25,098 nt of DNA from SYHX01 sp049317645 (GTDB lineage: Bacteria > Bacteroidota > Bacteroidia > UBA7662). Positions 8,001 to 14,482 of this stretch are shown here, piece by piece (the stretch's first letter is position 1; every line of letters begins with the position of its first letter). Both the position numbers and the translations under genes were made by a program. The notes beneath the pieces were generated by a model. That model ran no database searches, was not told the origin of the DNA, and saw only the letters and a list, made by a program, of their open reading frames with translations. The DNA lies in the NCBI GenBank assembly GCA_049317645.1, contig JBMOHV010000024.1:1-25098 (forward strand). The letters run 5' to 3'.

Positions 8001-8466
8001 TCGCCCATTGTTTTAACAAGCTCAAAGCCTCTTCGTAATCCCAGTCCCGAAAGTCCAATCGTAAATAATTCCATTCGATCCCCGAAGAAGCAGCCAAAAA
8101 ATCGGAATAGCTTGGGCAAGGCCCCCTCAAACCAACAGCATCCACCCCGGAGGTCACCGCCTCCAACAAGGACTGATTCCATCCCGAAGGATGGTTCCCT
8201 TGCAGGGAAATCCAGGAACCCACGGCCCATCCACCGGGTCTGGGTGGTTCCCATTCGCCGGGGACATCGGATTCGGACGTCCCGGATCGGTAAGGGGCTA
8301 CGCTGGAATGGCTGTAGCAAGGAACCTTGGCTGTTGAAGGATGGGAACCCTCCCACTCCTTCTGCCAAACGGAAGGATGTTGGAACGATGCCTTTTGTTC
8401 GAAATCATCCGGGCCCCAACGGTCCTGCAGGCTTTGGTAAAAAGCGAGGGGGATCCGAAATGCCAT
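5059..8466 (-). CDS. Methylmalonyl-CoA mutase, MutA-like and MutB fused in one chain
   Basis: This B12 enzyme interconverts methylmalonyl-CoA and succinyl-CoA. The 1135-residue product has three parts. Residues 1 to about 440 resemble the non-catalytic small subunit barrel (TTTTLSAVLGGADTVFLP at 314-331) without a B12 domain. Residues about 450-910 are the catalytic large-subunit barrel. Residues about 1000-1135 are the B12-binding domain, with DGHDRG at 1013-1018 and cobalt-ligand His1015. Against the Propionibacterium MutB numbering I recall, Tyr89, Arg207 and His244 fall at Tyr474, Arg592 and His629 (constant offset 385). Tyr and Arg at these sites point to methylmalonyl-CoA and not isobutyryl-CoA. 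The offset becomes 405 at Lys1009 and His1015, revealing a 20-residue linker insertion that contains a KDQET repeat. The gene lies 3 bp after the nfu stop and overlaps meaB. Confidence 0.94.
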   Translation of the reverse strand: MAFRIPLAFYQSLQDRWGPDDFEQKASFQHPSVWQKEWEGSHPSTAKVPCYSHSSVAPYRSGTSESDVPGEWEPPRPGGWAVGSWISLQGNHPSGWNQSLLEAVTSGVDAVGLRGPCPSYSDFLAASSGIEWNYLRLDFRDWDYEEALSLLKQWATDHQRPTDAWQVQGGLWGSASLLEARSEDDFRSCMRRSMETALRLQADWPLASPVLLRATDLEGQGLESTTVLALLLALAAEWLEEARQTPTGFQIPVALEWNPGTLFMQEIALQSVAKKALAALCMDRTPYRCLSVYRNNAPHLPKANDDADRLLQMTTTTLSAVLGGADTVFLPELVGELQGVGPEDLRRLPRNVQLLLRDEASLAQGLQLAAGSGTVQDLERAAWAEVRVVLRQIEASGGAWSWWQARTSGGSALKPEASPVLEDPLRREQWSAMDLVLDQPPSALPTAWEAGVPPFLRGPYATMYLQRPWTIRQYAGFSTATESNAFYKRNLAAGQKGLSVAFDLPTHRGYDSDHPRAIADVGKAGVAIDSVEDMKILFRDLPLDQLSVSMTMNGAVVPILAFFVVAAEESGVPSHQLSGTIQNDILKEFMVRNTYIYPPGPSMQIIAEIFGYCSRAMPRFNSISISGYHMHEAGAPAELELAYTLADGMEYLRAGIRAGLRLDEFGPRLSFFWATGMDLVTEIAKLRAGRLLWSRITRAMGAASSKAMALRTHCQTSGWSLTQQDPYNNIARTCLEALAAVLGGTQSLHTNALDEALALPTDYSARIARNTQLYLQRDCGLCSWVDPFGGSLLLEQRTQALVRQALDRIQEIEEAGGMTKALENSLPKRRIEEAAARKQARIDSGIDPIIGVNAYRPLVDLITPEIPLLKVDHEQVLKAQLDSLQTLRAGRDEVAVQNALRALQEVARVMASDNPAKDQETKDQETNAEKTSGFGLMECAVEAARQRATLGEISGALEDIFGRYTAQPFSIQGVYAQQMAQDIHFEKALAAVRAFADEHGRRPRILVAKLGQDGHDRGAKIIATGFADLGFDVDLGPLFQTPAECAKQAMENDVHWVGVSSLAAGHRSLIPELIRELKEAGVPDVRVILGGVVPPQDHPALYEAGVQAIFGPGTRLSEAALQILGQALNAQPSHG
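5691..5720. repeat. 15-bp perfect tandem duplication in the mutase linker
   Basis: Two identical 15-bp copies (5691-5705 and 5706-5720) encode KDQET twice, at residues 918-927 of the mutase. They lie in the linker between the catalytic barrel and the B12 domain. The duplication accounts for part of the extra 20 residues inferred there and keeps the frame. Confidence 0.9.
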
Positions 8467-8469
8467 GGT

Positions 8470-9117
8470 TTAATCGGCCACGACTTCCCGAACCTCCGGA
8501 ACCATGCGCTTCAAAAGGTTCTCGATCCCTGCCTTGAGCGTCAAGGAAGACGAGGGGCAACCGTTGCATGCTCCACGCAATACCACTCGAACCTGTCCCG
8601 TGACAGGGTCAAACGACTTTAACTGAATGGCACCACCGTCCTGCTCAACCGCTGGCTGTATATAATCACGCAGAATTTCGTCGATTTTGGCTTCCAGGAT
8701 TCCGTTGGAAGCAAGACCTACATCGGTCCCCGATGAAGCGTCGACGGATGCTACAAAGGCTGCATCGAGGGTATAACGATGCGATTCCTGCATCCAACTT
8801 GTCTGATCGACAATGGGCAGACCGGCGTTGAGGTAATGCATCATAAAATCCCTGAAAACAGGAATCAACTCGGACCAATCCTCATTGGTTCCCCGAGTCA
8901 GGGAAACAAAATGGTTGGAAATCATCACCGAGGACAAATAAGGGAACTCCAACAGGCCTGTAGCCAATGGGCTCAACGAGCTGGCTTGGTTACGATTCAC
9001 TTCCAGTAAATGACCGGGCAACAAGGCCCGGTTGGTGATCAATTTAATCACCGACGGGTTGGGTGTTGACTCGGCAAAAACCTGGACCGGAGCCCCGGCA
9101 TCTATTGCATTTTCCAT
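8470..9117 (-). CDS. Nfu-type Fe-S cluster scaffold/carrier protein
   Basis: Nfu proteins carry Fe-S clusters to client apoproteins in the cytosol. The 215-residue product has an N-terminal Nfu-N-like domain (VFAESTPNPSVIKLI at 13-27, then LFEFPYLSSVMI-like strands near 55-66). A C-terminal NifU domain (about 140-210) carries the cluster-binding GACNGCPSSS motif with Cys184 and Cys187. The ATG at 9117 gives a 16-bp overlap with the end of accC. The stop lies 3 bp before the mutase start. The mutase itself needs no Fe-S cluster, so the pairing probably reflects co-transcription and not a direct partnership. Confidence 0.93.
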   Translation of the reverse strand: MENAIDAGAPVQVFAESTPNPSVIKLITNRALLPGHLLEVNRNQASSLSPLATGLLEFPYLSSVMISNHFVSLTRGTNEDWSELIPVFRDFMMHYLNAGLPIVDQTSWMQESHRYTLDAAFVASVDASSGTDVGLASNGILEAKIDEILRDYIQPAVEQDGGAIQLKSFDPVTGQVRVVLRGACNGCPSSSLTLKAGIENLLKRMVPEVREVVAD

Positions 9118-10439
9118 GTATTGAGGTACTGAGTATTGAATTGACCCGCAATAAAATTGGGGTCTTTGAGCATTTGGAGATGAAAGGGTATGGTGGTTTT
9201 GATGCCTTCGACCACAAACTCTGATAGAGCCCGCTCCATGGTCGCAATGGCTTCTTCACGGGTTTGGGCCACGGTGATGAGCTTGGCAATCATGGAATCG
9301 TAATGGGGTGGCACAAGATATCCCGAATAAATATGCGTGTCCACCCGAACCCCATGACCACCAGGCACATGCAGGGTGGTGATCCGACCGGGGGATGGAC
9401 GAAAATCGTTGTAGGGATCCTCCGCATTGATGCGACATTCGATCGCATGCATGTTGGGGATGTAGTTTTTTCCGGAAATCGGAATACCTGCCGCGACTTT
9501 GATTTGTTCTTTGATCAAATCGTAGTCAATAACTTCCTCTGTGACGGGATGTTCGACCTGAATACGGGTGTTCATCTCCATAAAATAAAAGTTCCGGTAC
9601 TTGTCCACCAAAAATTCGATGGTACCGGCTCCTTCATAATTCACCGCAAGAGCACCTCGGACCGCGGCTTCTCCCATGCGTTCACGCAGTTCATCGGTCA
9701 TGAACGGTGAAGGCGACTCCTCGATCAATTTTTGATGCCGGCGCTGAATAGAACAATCCCGTTCGCTTAGATGGCAGGCCTTTCCAAATTGATCGCCGAC
9801 CACTTGAATTTCGATATGGCGGGGTTCTTCAATGTACTTTTCCATGTACAAACCATCGTTCCCAAAGGCGGCCGCAGCCTCCATTCGAGCCGACTCCATG
9901 GCGGGTACCAGTTCTTCTGCTTTCCAGATAACACGCATTCCCCGGCCGCCTCCGCCTGCTGTTGCTTTGACGATAACCGGATAACCAATTTCGGTCGCCA
10001 GGCTAAGAGCTTCGCTCTCAGAGCCCAAGAGGCCCTCCGACCCAGGCACCGTAGGGACCCCGGCTTTTTTCATGGTCTCCTTGGCGGTGATTTTGTCGCC
10101 CATGGCCCGAATAGACTCAGGCGTTGGTCCGATAAATTTGATGTTATAGTCCCGACAAACCTCGGCGAATTTGGCATTCTCGGACAAAAAACCATACCCC
10201 GGATGGATGGCATCCGCGTTGGTAATTTCGGCAGCCGCCAGAATTTGAAGAATGTTAAGATAGGAATCCGAGGAACGAGGTGGACCGATGCAAACCGCTT
10301 CGTCCGCAAAACGAACATGCAGGCTTTCGCGATCCGCCGTCGAATAAACAGCCACGGTTTTGATGCCCATTTCTTTGCAGGTGCGAATAATTCGCAGGGC
10401 TATTTCGCCACGGTTGGCGATAAGGATTTTCTTGAACAC
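9102..10439 (-). CDS. accC: Acetyl-CoA carboxylase biotin carboxylase subunit AccC
   Basis: AccC uses ATP and bicarbonate to carboxylate biotin on AccB. The 445-residue length is normal. Motifs are the N-terminal IANRGEIALRIIR (7-19), HPGYGFLSEN (79-88), the ATP-grasp glycine loop GGGGRGM (162-168), and EMNTRIQVEHPVTE (288-301) holding metal and bicarbonate residues. The start codon is GTG (10437-10439). It follows accB after 40 bp and overlaps nfu by 16 bp. No carboxyltransferase genes (accA/accD or a propionyl-type subunit) are in the window. The subunit could therefore serve acetyl-CoA or propionyl-CoA carboxylation, and the fabH/accB context favours acetyl-CoA. Confidence 0.96.
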   Translation of the reverse strand: MFKKILIANRGEIALRIIRTCKEMGIKTVAVYSTADRESLHVRFADEAVCIGPPRSSDSYLNILQILAAAEITNADAIHPGYGFLSENAKFAEVCRDYNIKFIGPTPESIRAMGDKITAKETMKKAGVPTVPGSEGLLGSESEALSLATEIGYPVIVKATAGGGGRGMRVIWKAEELVPAMESARMEAAAAFGNDGLYMEKYIEEPRHIEIQVVGDQFGKACHLSERDCSIQRRHQKLIEESPSPFMTDELRERMGEAAVRGALAVNYEGAGTIEFLVDKYRNFYFMEMNTRIQVEHPVTEEVIDYDLIKEQIKVAAGIPISGKNYIPNMHAIECRINAEDPYNDFRPSPGRITTLHVPGGHGVRVDTHIYSGYLVPPHYDSMIAKLITVAQTREEAIATMERALSEFVVEGIKTTIPFHLQMLKDPNFIAGQFNTQYLNTWKMQ

Positions 10440-10479
10440 GGGGTCTGATTTGGTTAAGGTTGCCTACCAGGGCACAGGA

Positions 10480-10950
10480 TTATTCCTCTGCTACCACAAA
10501 CAAGGGCTGATCAAATTCAACCGGCTTGGCGTTATCGATCAGGATATCAACGACGGTGCCACTTATCTCCGCTTCAATCTCGTTAAACAATTTCATCGCT
10601 TCGATGATGCAGATGGTTTGGCCCTTTTGGACCCGGTCCCCCACCTTGACAAAGGGTTCTTTTTCAGGGCCTGCTGAACGGTAAAATGTTCCGACCATGG
10701 GTGCCTTCACCGTGGTACCGGCAGGGGCTACGGGAGCAGCCGAAGGGGCCGCAGCCGAAGGGGCCGCATCGACAACGCCTGGAGACGCAAGAACCTGGGA
10801 CTGCACCATGGGAGGGGCCATGACCATCGCGGTCTGAGCCTGCGCGCCCGTTTTGATGTGAATTTTGAATCCTTCCTTGTCGATTTCCACTTCGGAAACC
10901 CCGGATTTGGCCACAAAACGAATCAATTCCTGAATTTCTTTGATTTCCAT
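10480..10950 (-). CDS. accB: Biotin carboxyl carrier protein AccB
   Basis: AccB carries the biotin that moves CO2 from biotin carboxylase to the carboxyltransferase. The 156-residue product has the short N-terminal domain (1-40), a Pro/Ala-rich flexible linker (about 57-80) and a C-terminal biotinyl domain. The biotinylation motif is EAMKLFNEIEAE, with Lys120 as the modified lysine. The upstream part of the domain shows VKAPMVGTFYRSAGPEKEPF (81-100), including the thumb region typical of acetyl-CoA carboxylase BCCP. It lies 43 bp after efp and 40 bp before accC. The linker contains a perfect 15-bp tandem duplication. Confidence 0.96.
   Translation of the reverse strand: MEIKEIQELIRFVAKSGVSEVEIDKEGFKIHIKTGAQAQTAMVMAPPMVQSQVLASPGVVDAAPSAAAPSAAPVAPAGTTVKAPMVGTFYRSAGPEKEPFVKVGDRVQKGQTICIIEAMKLFNEIEAEISGTVVDILIDNAKPVEFDQPLFVVAEE
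10736..10765. repeat. 15-bp perfect tandem duplication in the accB linker
   Basis: Two identical 15-bp copies (10736-10750 and 10751-10765) encode part of the Ala/Pro/Ser linker (PSAAAPSAAP). The duplication is in frame and lengthens a flexible tether where length change is tolerated. Confidence 0.85.
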
Positions 10951-10993
10951 TGGGTTAGCTTTTAAGAATTAAACAACGAGGGTTTGGGCTAAA

Positions 10994-11560
10994 CTACTTG
11001 ACGCGCTCTACATAATCGCCGGTCCGGGTATCGATTTTGATTTTATCACCCTGATTCACAAAGAGAGGAACCTGCACCGTTGGGCCTTCGTCAATGACAG
11101 CAGCTTTGAGCGCTGTGCCCGATGCCGTATCCCCGCGCAGACCTGGTTCGGTATAGGTTACAGTCCCTTCAACATGGTGGGGCAATTCGCAGGTGAGGAC
11201 CGACTCGTCTTCGGTATTGACCAAAACAAGGCAAACGGCTCCTTCTTTCAAAAACTGTGGGGCATTGATTTTGAACTCTTCCAAAGAATTCTGTTCAAAA
11301 GACTCCGCGTCCATAAAATGGTAACCCATATCGTCCTTGTAGAGAAACTGGTATTCCCTGGTTTCTACCCGCACCGGGTCGATCTTGGCACCGGCCGGGA
11401 AGGTATTTTCGAGAACCCGTCCGTTGGTCAAACTTTTGAGCTTGGAGCGCACAAAGGCTGCTCCTTTGCCGGGCTTTACGTGAAGGAATTCAACGACCTG
11501 GTAGATATCGTTGTTGAACTTGAGACAGAGGCCGTTGCGAAATTCGGAGGTAGATGCCAT
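10994..11560 (-). CDS. efp: Translation elongation factor P
   Basis: EF-P binds between the ribosomal P and E sites and relieves stalling at proline runs. From ATG 11560 the product has 188 residues, the standard three-barrel length, beginning MASTSEFRNG. The tip loop is HVKPGKGAAF, with Lys32 at the position modified in other bacteria. The conserved C-terminal signature region runs through TASGTALKAAVIDEGPTVQV (about 146-165). A longer frame from 11626 would overlap fabH and add residues foreign to the family, so it is rejected. It sits 32 bp after fabH and 43 bp before accB. No EF-P modification gene is visible here. Confidence 0.96.
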   Translation of the reverse strand: MASTSEFRNGLCLKFNNDIYQVVEFLHVKPGKGAAFVRSKLKSLTNGRVLENTFPAGAKIDPVRVETREYQFLYKDDMGYHFMDAESFEQNSLEEFKINAPQFLKEGAVCLVLVNTEDESVLTCELPHHVEGTVTYTEPGLRGDTASGTALKAAVIDEGPTVQVPLFVNQGDKIKIDTRTGDYVERVK

Positions 11561-11592
11561 AAAAAAGATCGGTTTATTACGAGAATGAGGAG

Positions 11593-12609
11593 TTAATTGG
11601 TTGTTTCGTAGGCCCATTTGAGCCAAATCGAGCCCCAGGTGAAGCCGCCGCCAAAGGCCGCTAGGATGAGATTGTCACCGGGGTGAAGTTGCTTTTCCCA
11701 TTCCCATAAACAGAGGGGTATGGTGGCATTGGTGGTGTTGCCGTAACGATCGATGTTGACCATCACCTTGGATTCCGGTAGGCCGGCCCGATCCCGGGTC
11801 GCGTCGATAATGCGCTTGTTGGCCTGGTGCGGCACCAACCAAGCGATATCCTCCGCGGTCAGCCCGTTCCTTTCCATGATTTCGGCAGCCACATCGGCCA
11901 TGCCGGTAACGGCGAACTTAAAAACGGTCTTGCCTTCCTGATGTACAAAGTGTTCGCGGGCATCAACGGTGCGATGCGAAGAAGGATTCAGGGAGCCTCC
12001 GGCTTTCTGGTAGAGGTAATTGCGCCCCGAACCATCGCTTTTGAGCAAAAAGTCCATGACACCCAGGCCTTCGGTGTTGGGCTCCACCAAAACCGCGCCG
12101 GCCCCGTCTCCAAACAAAAAGGCGGTTGCTCGGTCTTCTAGGTTGAGGATGGAGGTCATTTTATCGGCCCCGACCACCACAATCCGCCGAAAACGACCCG
12201 ATTCCACAAAGGCTGTGGCCGTGCTCAATCCATATAGAAAACCCGAGCAAGCGGCCGATAAGTCGTAACCAACGGCATTCACGGCTCCAACTTTGTCCGT
12301 AATAATGTTGGCCGTCGCCGGAAACAGCATGTCCGGCGTTGCCGTGCAACAGATCAACAAATCAATATCGGTAGGCTGTAGGTTCTTTTTGATCAAAAGA
12401 CCGCGTACGGCTTCCACCGCCATGTCGGACGTGGCCAGGGTGTCGTCGTTAAGCCAGCGACGCTCCCGTATTCCGGAACGGGTATAAATCCACTCGTCCG
12501 TGGTATCAATGTACCGCGTCAGATCCTGATTGGTCACCACATGGGGCGGAACCCAGGCGTGGACGCCGGTGATGGCCGCTCGAGGCCCAAGCGTCGTATG
12601 GGGGGCCAT
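11593..12609 (-). CDS. fabH: 3-oxoacyl-[acyl-carrier-protein] synthase III (FabH)
   Basis: FabH condenses a primer acyl-CoA with malonyl-ACP to start type II fatty-acid synthesis. The 338-residue product shows the Cys-His-Asn triad: Cys121 in AACSGFLYGL, His261 in VPHQANKR and Asn291 in GNTTNATIP. DTTDEWIYTRSGIRER (35-50) is the family's N-terminal signature, and FGDGAGAVLVE (166-176) the middle one. The C-terminal FGGGFTWGS is also typical. It lies 15 bp after rpmF, the usual neighbour, and 32 bp before efp. Primer choice (acetyl or branched) cannot be read directly. Branched acyl-CoA is common in the phylum. Confidence 0.96.
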   Translation of the reverse strand: MAPHTTLGPRAAITGVHAWVPPHVVTNQDLTRYIDTTDEWIYTRSGIRERRWLNDDTLATSDMAVEAVRGLLIKKNLQPTDIDLLICCTATPDMLFPATANIITDKVGAVNAVGYDLSAACSGFLYGLSTATAFVESGRFRRIVVVGADKMTSILNLEDRATAFLFGDGAGAVLVEPNTEGLGVMDFLLKSDGSGRNYLYQKAGGSLNPSSHRTVDAREHFVHQEGKTVFKFAVTGMADVAAEIMERNGLTAEDIAWLVPHQANKRIIDATRDRAGLPESKVMVNIDRYGNTTNATIPLCLWEWEKQLHPGDNLILAAFGGGFTWGSIWLKWAYETTN

Positions 12610-12624
12610 GCCTACCGGTTCGGG

Positions 12625-12810
12625 TTAGGCCTGTGTATCAATAACGACTTTGCCTTTGTAATACATCTTCCCTTCGAACCAATGCGCGCGGTGGAACAAA
12701 TGGGGCTGACCGGTCGTGGGACAGGTGGCCAACGTGGCGATGGCAGCATGGTCGTTGGCACGGCGCTTGTCACGACGGCTTCTGGAATGGCGGTGTTTTG
12801 GATTTGGCAT
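12625..12810 (-). CDS. rpmF: Large ribosomal subunit protein bL32
   Basis: The 61-residue product starts MPNPKHRHSRSRRDKRRAND, the basic N-terminal tail of bL32. It continues LATCPTTGQPHLFHRAHWFEGKMYYKGKVV. The zinc-ribbon cysteines of some L32 proteins are mostly absent here (one Cys, in CPTTG), which is the normal Bacteroidota form. It lies 3 bp after the DUF177 gene and 15 bp before fabH, the classic arrangement that ties 23S assembly, L32 and fatty-acid initiation. Confidence 0.95.
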   Translation of the reverse strand: MPNPKHRHSRSRRDKRRANDHAAIATLATCPTTGQPHLFHRAHWFEGKMYYKGKVVIDTQA

Positions 12811-12813
12811 GGC

Positions 12814-13353
12814 TTAAGAAAAATTGATTTGTTTGAGTTGTTCCCAGCGTGGATCGATTTGATCCGTGCCGGTATTGGTTGCAGAAGCTGTTTGGTTGGC
12901 CAGGGCCTCAAAACCGTTGGGGGCTTTGCAAGGATGACCGGAATCAGCACAAACAGCCCTCAGGGGGAGATGCAAGTGAATATTTTCGTAGAAGTAATGC
13001 GCCAAATTGAGGCGAGTTTCCCCGAGCGGCAGGTAAAGAATTTCATCGGTGGATTCAGCGGGGTTCTCTGTCAACTGAACCAGCAAAACAGAGGTGTCTT
13101 CAACGGGCCATGCCAAAGGCTCCAGGCAGCGATCGCATGGGAGGTCCATCGCCCCTTTGGACAAGACGCGGCAGTCGATGCGATTACCCTGCCGAACCAA
13201 GGTGCAATCCACTTTGATATCGGCCTTTTTGATCAAAGAAGCCTCAAAAAGCTCAAAAAAATCCCCATCCAGGTGATACTGGAAGCGATGCTCCCCGTTG
13301 GTCAGGGAAGTCAGCGCAATATCAAAGGCGGACAGAGGTTGAGCGGTTTCCAT
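12814..13353 (-). CDS. DUF177 (YceD-like) protein
   Basis: DUF177 proteins are encoded next to rpmF in most bacteria and are linked to 23S rRNA accumulation. From ATG 13353 the product has 179 residues. The conserved CDRCLEPLAWP motif (CxxC) lies in the middle, and a second Cys pair is near the C-terminus (VCADSGHPCKAP). An acidic stretch (ENPAESTDEILYLPLGE) between them is also typical. The longer frame upstream to 13569 would overlap pdxA and is rejected. A TATTTTTG promoter box lies 10 bp before the chosen start. The gene is separated by 40 bp from pdxA and 3 bp from rpmF. Confidence 0.9.
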   Translation of the reverse strand: METAQPLSAFDIALTSLTNGEHRFQYHLDGDFFELFEASLIKKADIKVDCTLVRQGNRIDCRVLSKGAMDLPCDRCLEPLAWPVEDTSVLLVQLTENPAESTDEILYLPLGETRLNLAHYFYENIHLHLPLRAVCADSGHPCKAPNGFEALANQTASATNTGTDQIDPRWEQLKQINFS

Positions 13354-13363
13354 GGTTGGGCCG

Positions 13364-13371
13364 CAAAAATA
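13364..13371 (-). promoter_or_regulatory. Bacteroidota -7 box (TATTTTTG) before the DUF177 gene
   Basis: A perfect TAnnTTTG match lies 10 bp before the DUF177 ATG, in the 40-bp gap after pdxA. No good TTTG -33 box stands at the expected spacing. It suggests an internal promoter for the ribosomal protein and fatty-acid part of the long minus-strand run, with a very short leader. Confidence 0.45.
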
Positions 13372-13393
13372 CGAAAAACGAAGGGATTTTGCC

Positions 13394-14482
13394 CTAGTTT
13401 TCCTCCGATTGCTCGAGCTCTTTGGGTTTGAGGCCCCTTTTGAGGGCGTTTTTCTCCAAATCCTCTTGATCCAATCGGGTCCGGATTCGATCCACGGTGG
13501 CGTAGATAGCATGCAAAAGGGAGGATGAATCGGCCTTGCGCAGGGCTGCTTTATCAAAGGCCGGACCATGGTCCGGGGAACAACGCACGATTGGAAGGCC
13601 TCCGGTGAAATTCACCCCTTGTTCAAAAGCCAAGGTTTTGAACGGAATCAAGACCTGATCGTGGTACATGCCCAGAACGGCGTCAAAACGGCTGTAGGAG
13701 CCCGTTCCCCAAAACCCATCGGCCCCGTATGGACCAAAGACCAAGAGGCCATCATCGCGCATCTGACGCAGGGTTGGGATCAAAATATCGGCCTCTTCCC
13801 TACCCAGCAAGCCCCCATCCCCGGCATGGGGATTGAGCCCGAGAACAGCGATTCGAGGTTTTGAAATTCCAAAATCCAGCTTGAGAGAGGCCAGCATGTC
13901 ATTGATTTTGGTCCGAAGGGCATCCGCCTGGATTCGGGCAGGGACTTCCTGCAAGGGGACATGCCCCGTGAGGGTCGCAACGCGCAGGTGATCGGCCACC
14001 ATCCACATCAAGGAACGGGCCTTGGCCGCGTTCGGAAGGCCCTCCCGGACCGCAGCCTCCAGGAATTCGGTATGACCCGCAAAGCGAAAGGTCTCGGACT
14101 GCATGAGGTTTTTGTCAATAGGCAAGGTCACCAAACCCGCGGCTTTGCCTTGGAGGCATTCCTCGGTCGCCCTTCGCAGGGAGATTTCGGCGTATCGGGC
14201 CAAAGTCGGATCGGATTCGCCGGGGCGCAGGTTCAATTCGTCCTGCCAACAAACCACCAGGTTGAATTTGCGAGGCTGGGCCTGGGATGCATCCGCAACG
14301 GTCTGGTAATTCCAGTCCTGCAAACCCAATTCTTTGCGGTAAAAACCAACAACACGACCCGATGCATACAAAACAGGGGTGCAACGGCTCAGCATGCGGG
14401 AGTCCGAAAATAGCTTGAGCAGCAAGGGCAAGCCCACCCCGTTCAAGTCTCCACTGCTAAATGCCAATACCGGTAGGTTCAT
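13394..14482 (-). CDS. pdxA: 4-hydroxythreonine-4-phosphate dehydrogenase PdxA
   Basis: PdxA oxidises 4-phosphohydroxy-L-threonine in the DXP-dependent pyridoxal phosphate pathway. The 362-residue product starts with SSGDLNGVGLPLLLK (9-23). It shows the three metal-binding histidines: His137 (FAGHTEFL), His219 (LGLNPHAGDGGLLGREE) and His274 (GMYHDQVLIPFKTL). The TGGLPIVRCSPDHGPAFD signature is at 293-310. Its ATG overlaps the leucyl aminopeptidase stop (ATGA at 14479-14482), and it is followed 40 bp later by DUF177. This position upstream of DUF177-rpmF-fabH recurs in Bacteroidota. No other pyridoxal synthesis gene is in the window. Confidence 0.95.
   Translation of the reverse strand: MNLPVLAFSSGDLNGVGLPLLLKLFSDSRMLSRCTPVLYASGRVVGFYRKELGLQDWNYQTVADASQAQPRKFNLVVCWQDELNLRPGESDPTLARYAEISLRRATEECLQGKAAGLVTLPIDKNLMQSETFRFAGHTEFLEAAVREGLPNAAKARSLMWMVADHLRVATLTGHVPLQEVPARIQADALRTKINDMLASLKLDFGISKPRIAVLGLNPHAGDGGLLGREEADILIPTLRQMRDDGLLVFGPYGADGFWGTGSYSRFDAVLGMYHDQVLIPFKTLAFEQGVNFTGGLPIVRCSPDHGPAFDKAALRKADSSSLLHAIYATVDRIRTRLDQEDLEKNALKRGLKPKELEQSEEN

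Noticed and set aside
5059..8466. Isobutyryl-CoA mutase (IcmF-like) identity
   Set aside because: The specificity residues are Tyr474 and Arg592, as in methylmalonyl-CoA mutase; the isobutyryl type has Phe and Gln, and IcmF carries a fused G-domain while MeaB is separate here.
7794..8537. Plus-strand open frame (247 residues) opposite the mutase 5' end
   Set aside because: Composition is Pro/Arg/Ser-rich shadow of the coding strand, with no domain recognised.
10986..10999. A 14-bp sequence (GGGCTAAACTACTT) shared by the efp 3' end and the peroxidase upstream region (21092-21105)
   Set aside because: One 14-bp match in a 25-kb window is about what chance allows, and the two contexts differ.
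11561..11626. Longer EF-P start overlapping fabH
   Set aside because: The added residues are not EF-P-like, and ATG 11560 gives the standard 188 residues.
13354..13569. Longer DUF177 start overlapping pdxA
   Set aside because: The extra 72 residues are antifamily in character, and a promoter box precedes ATG 13353.
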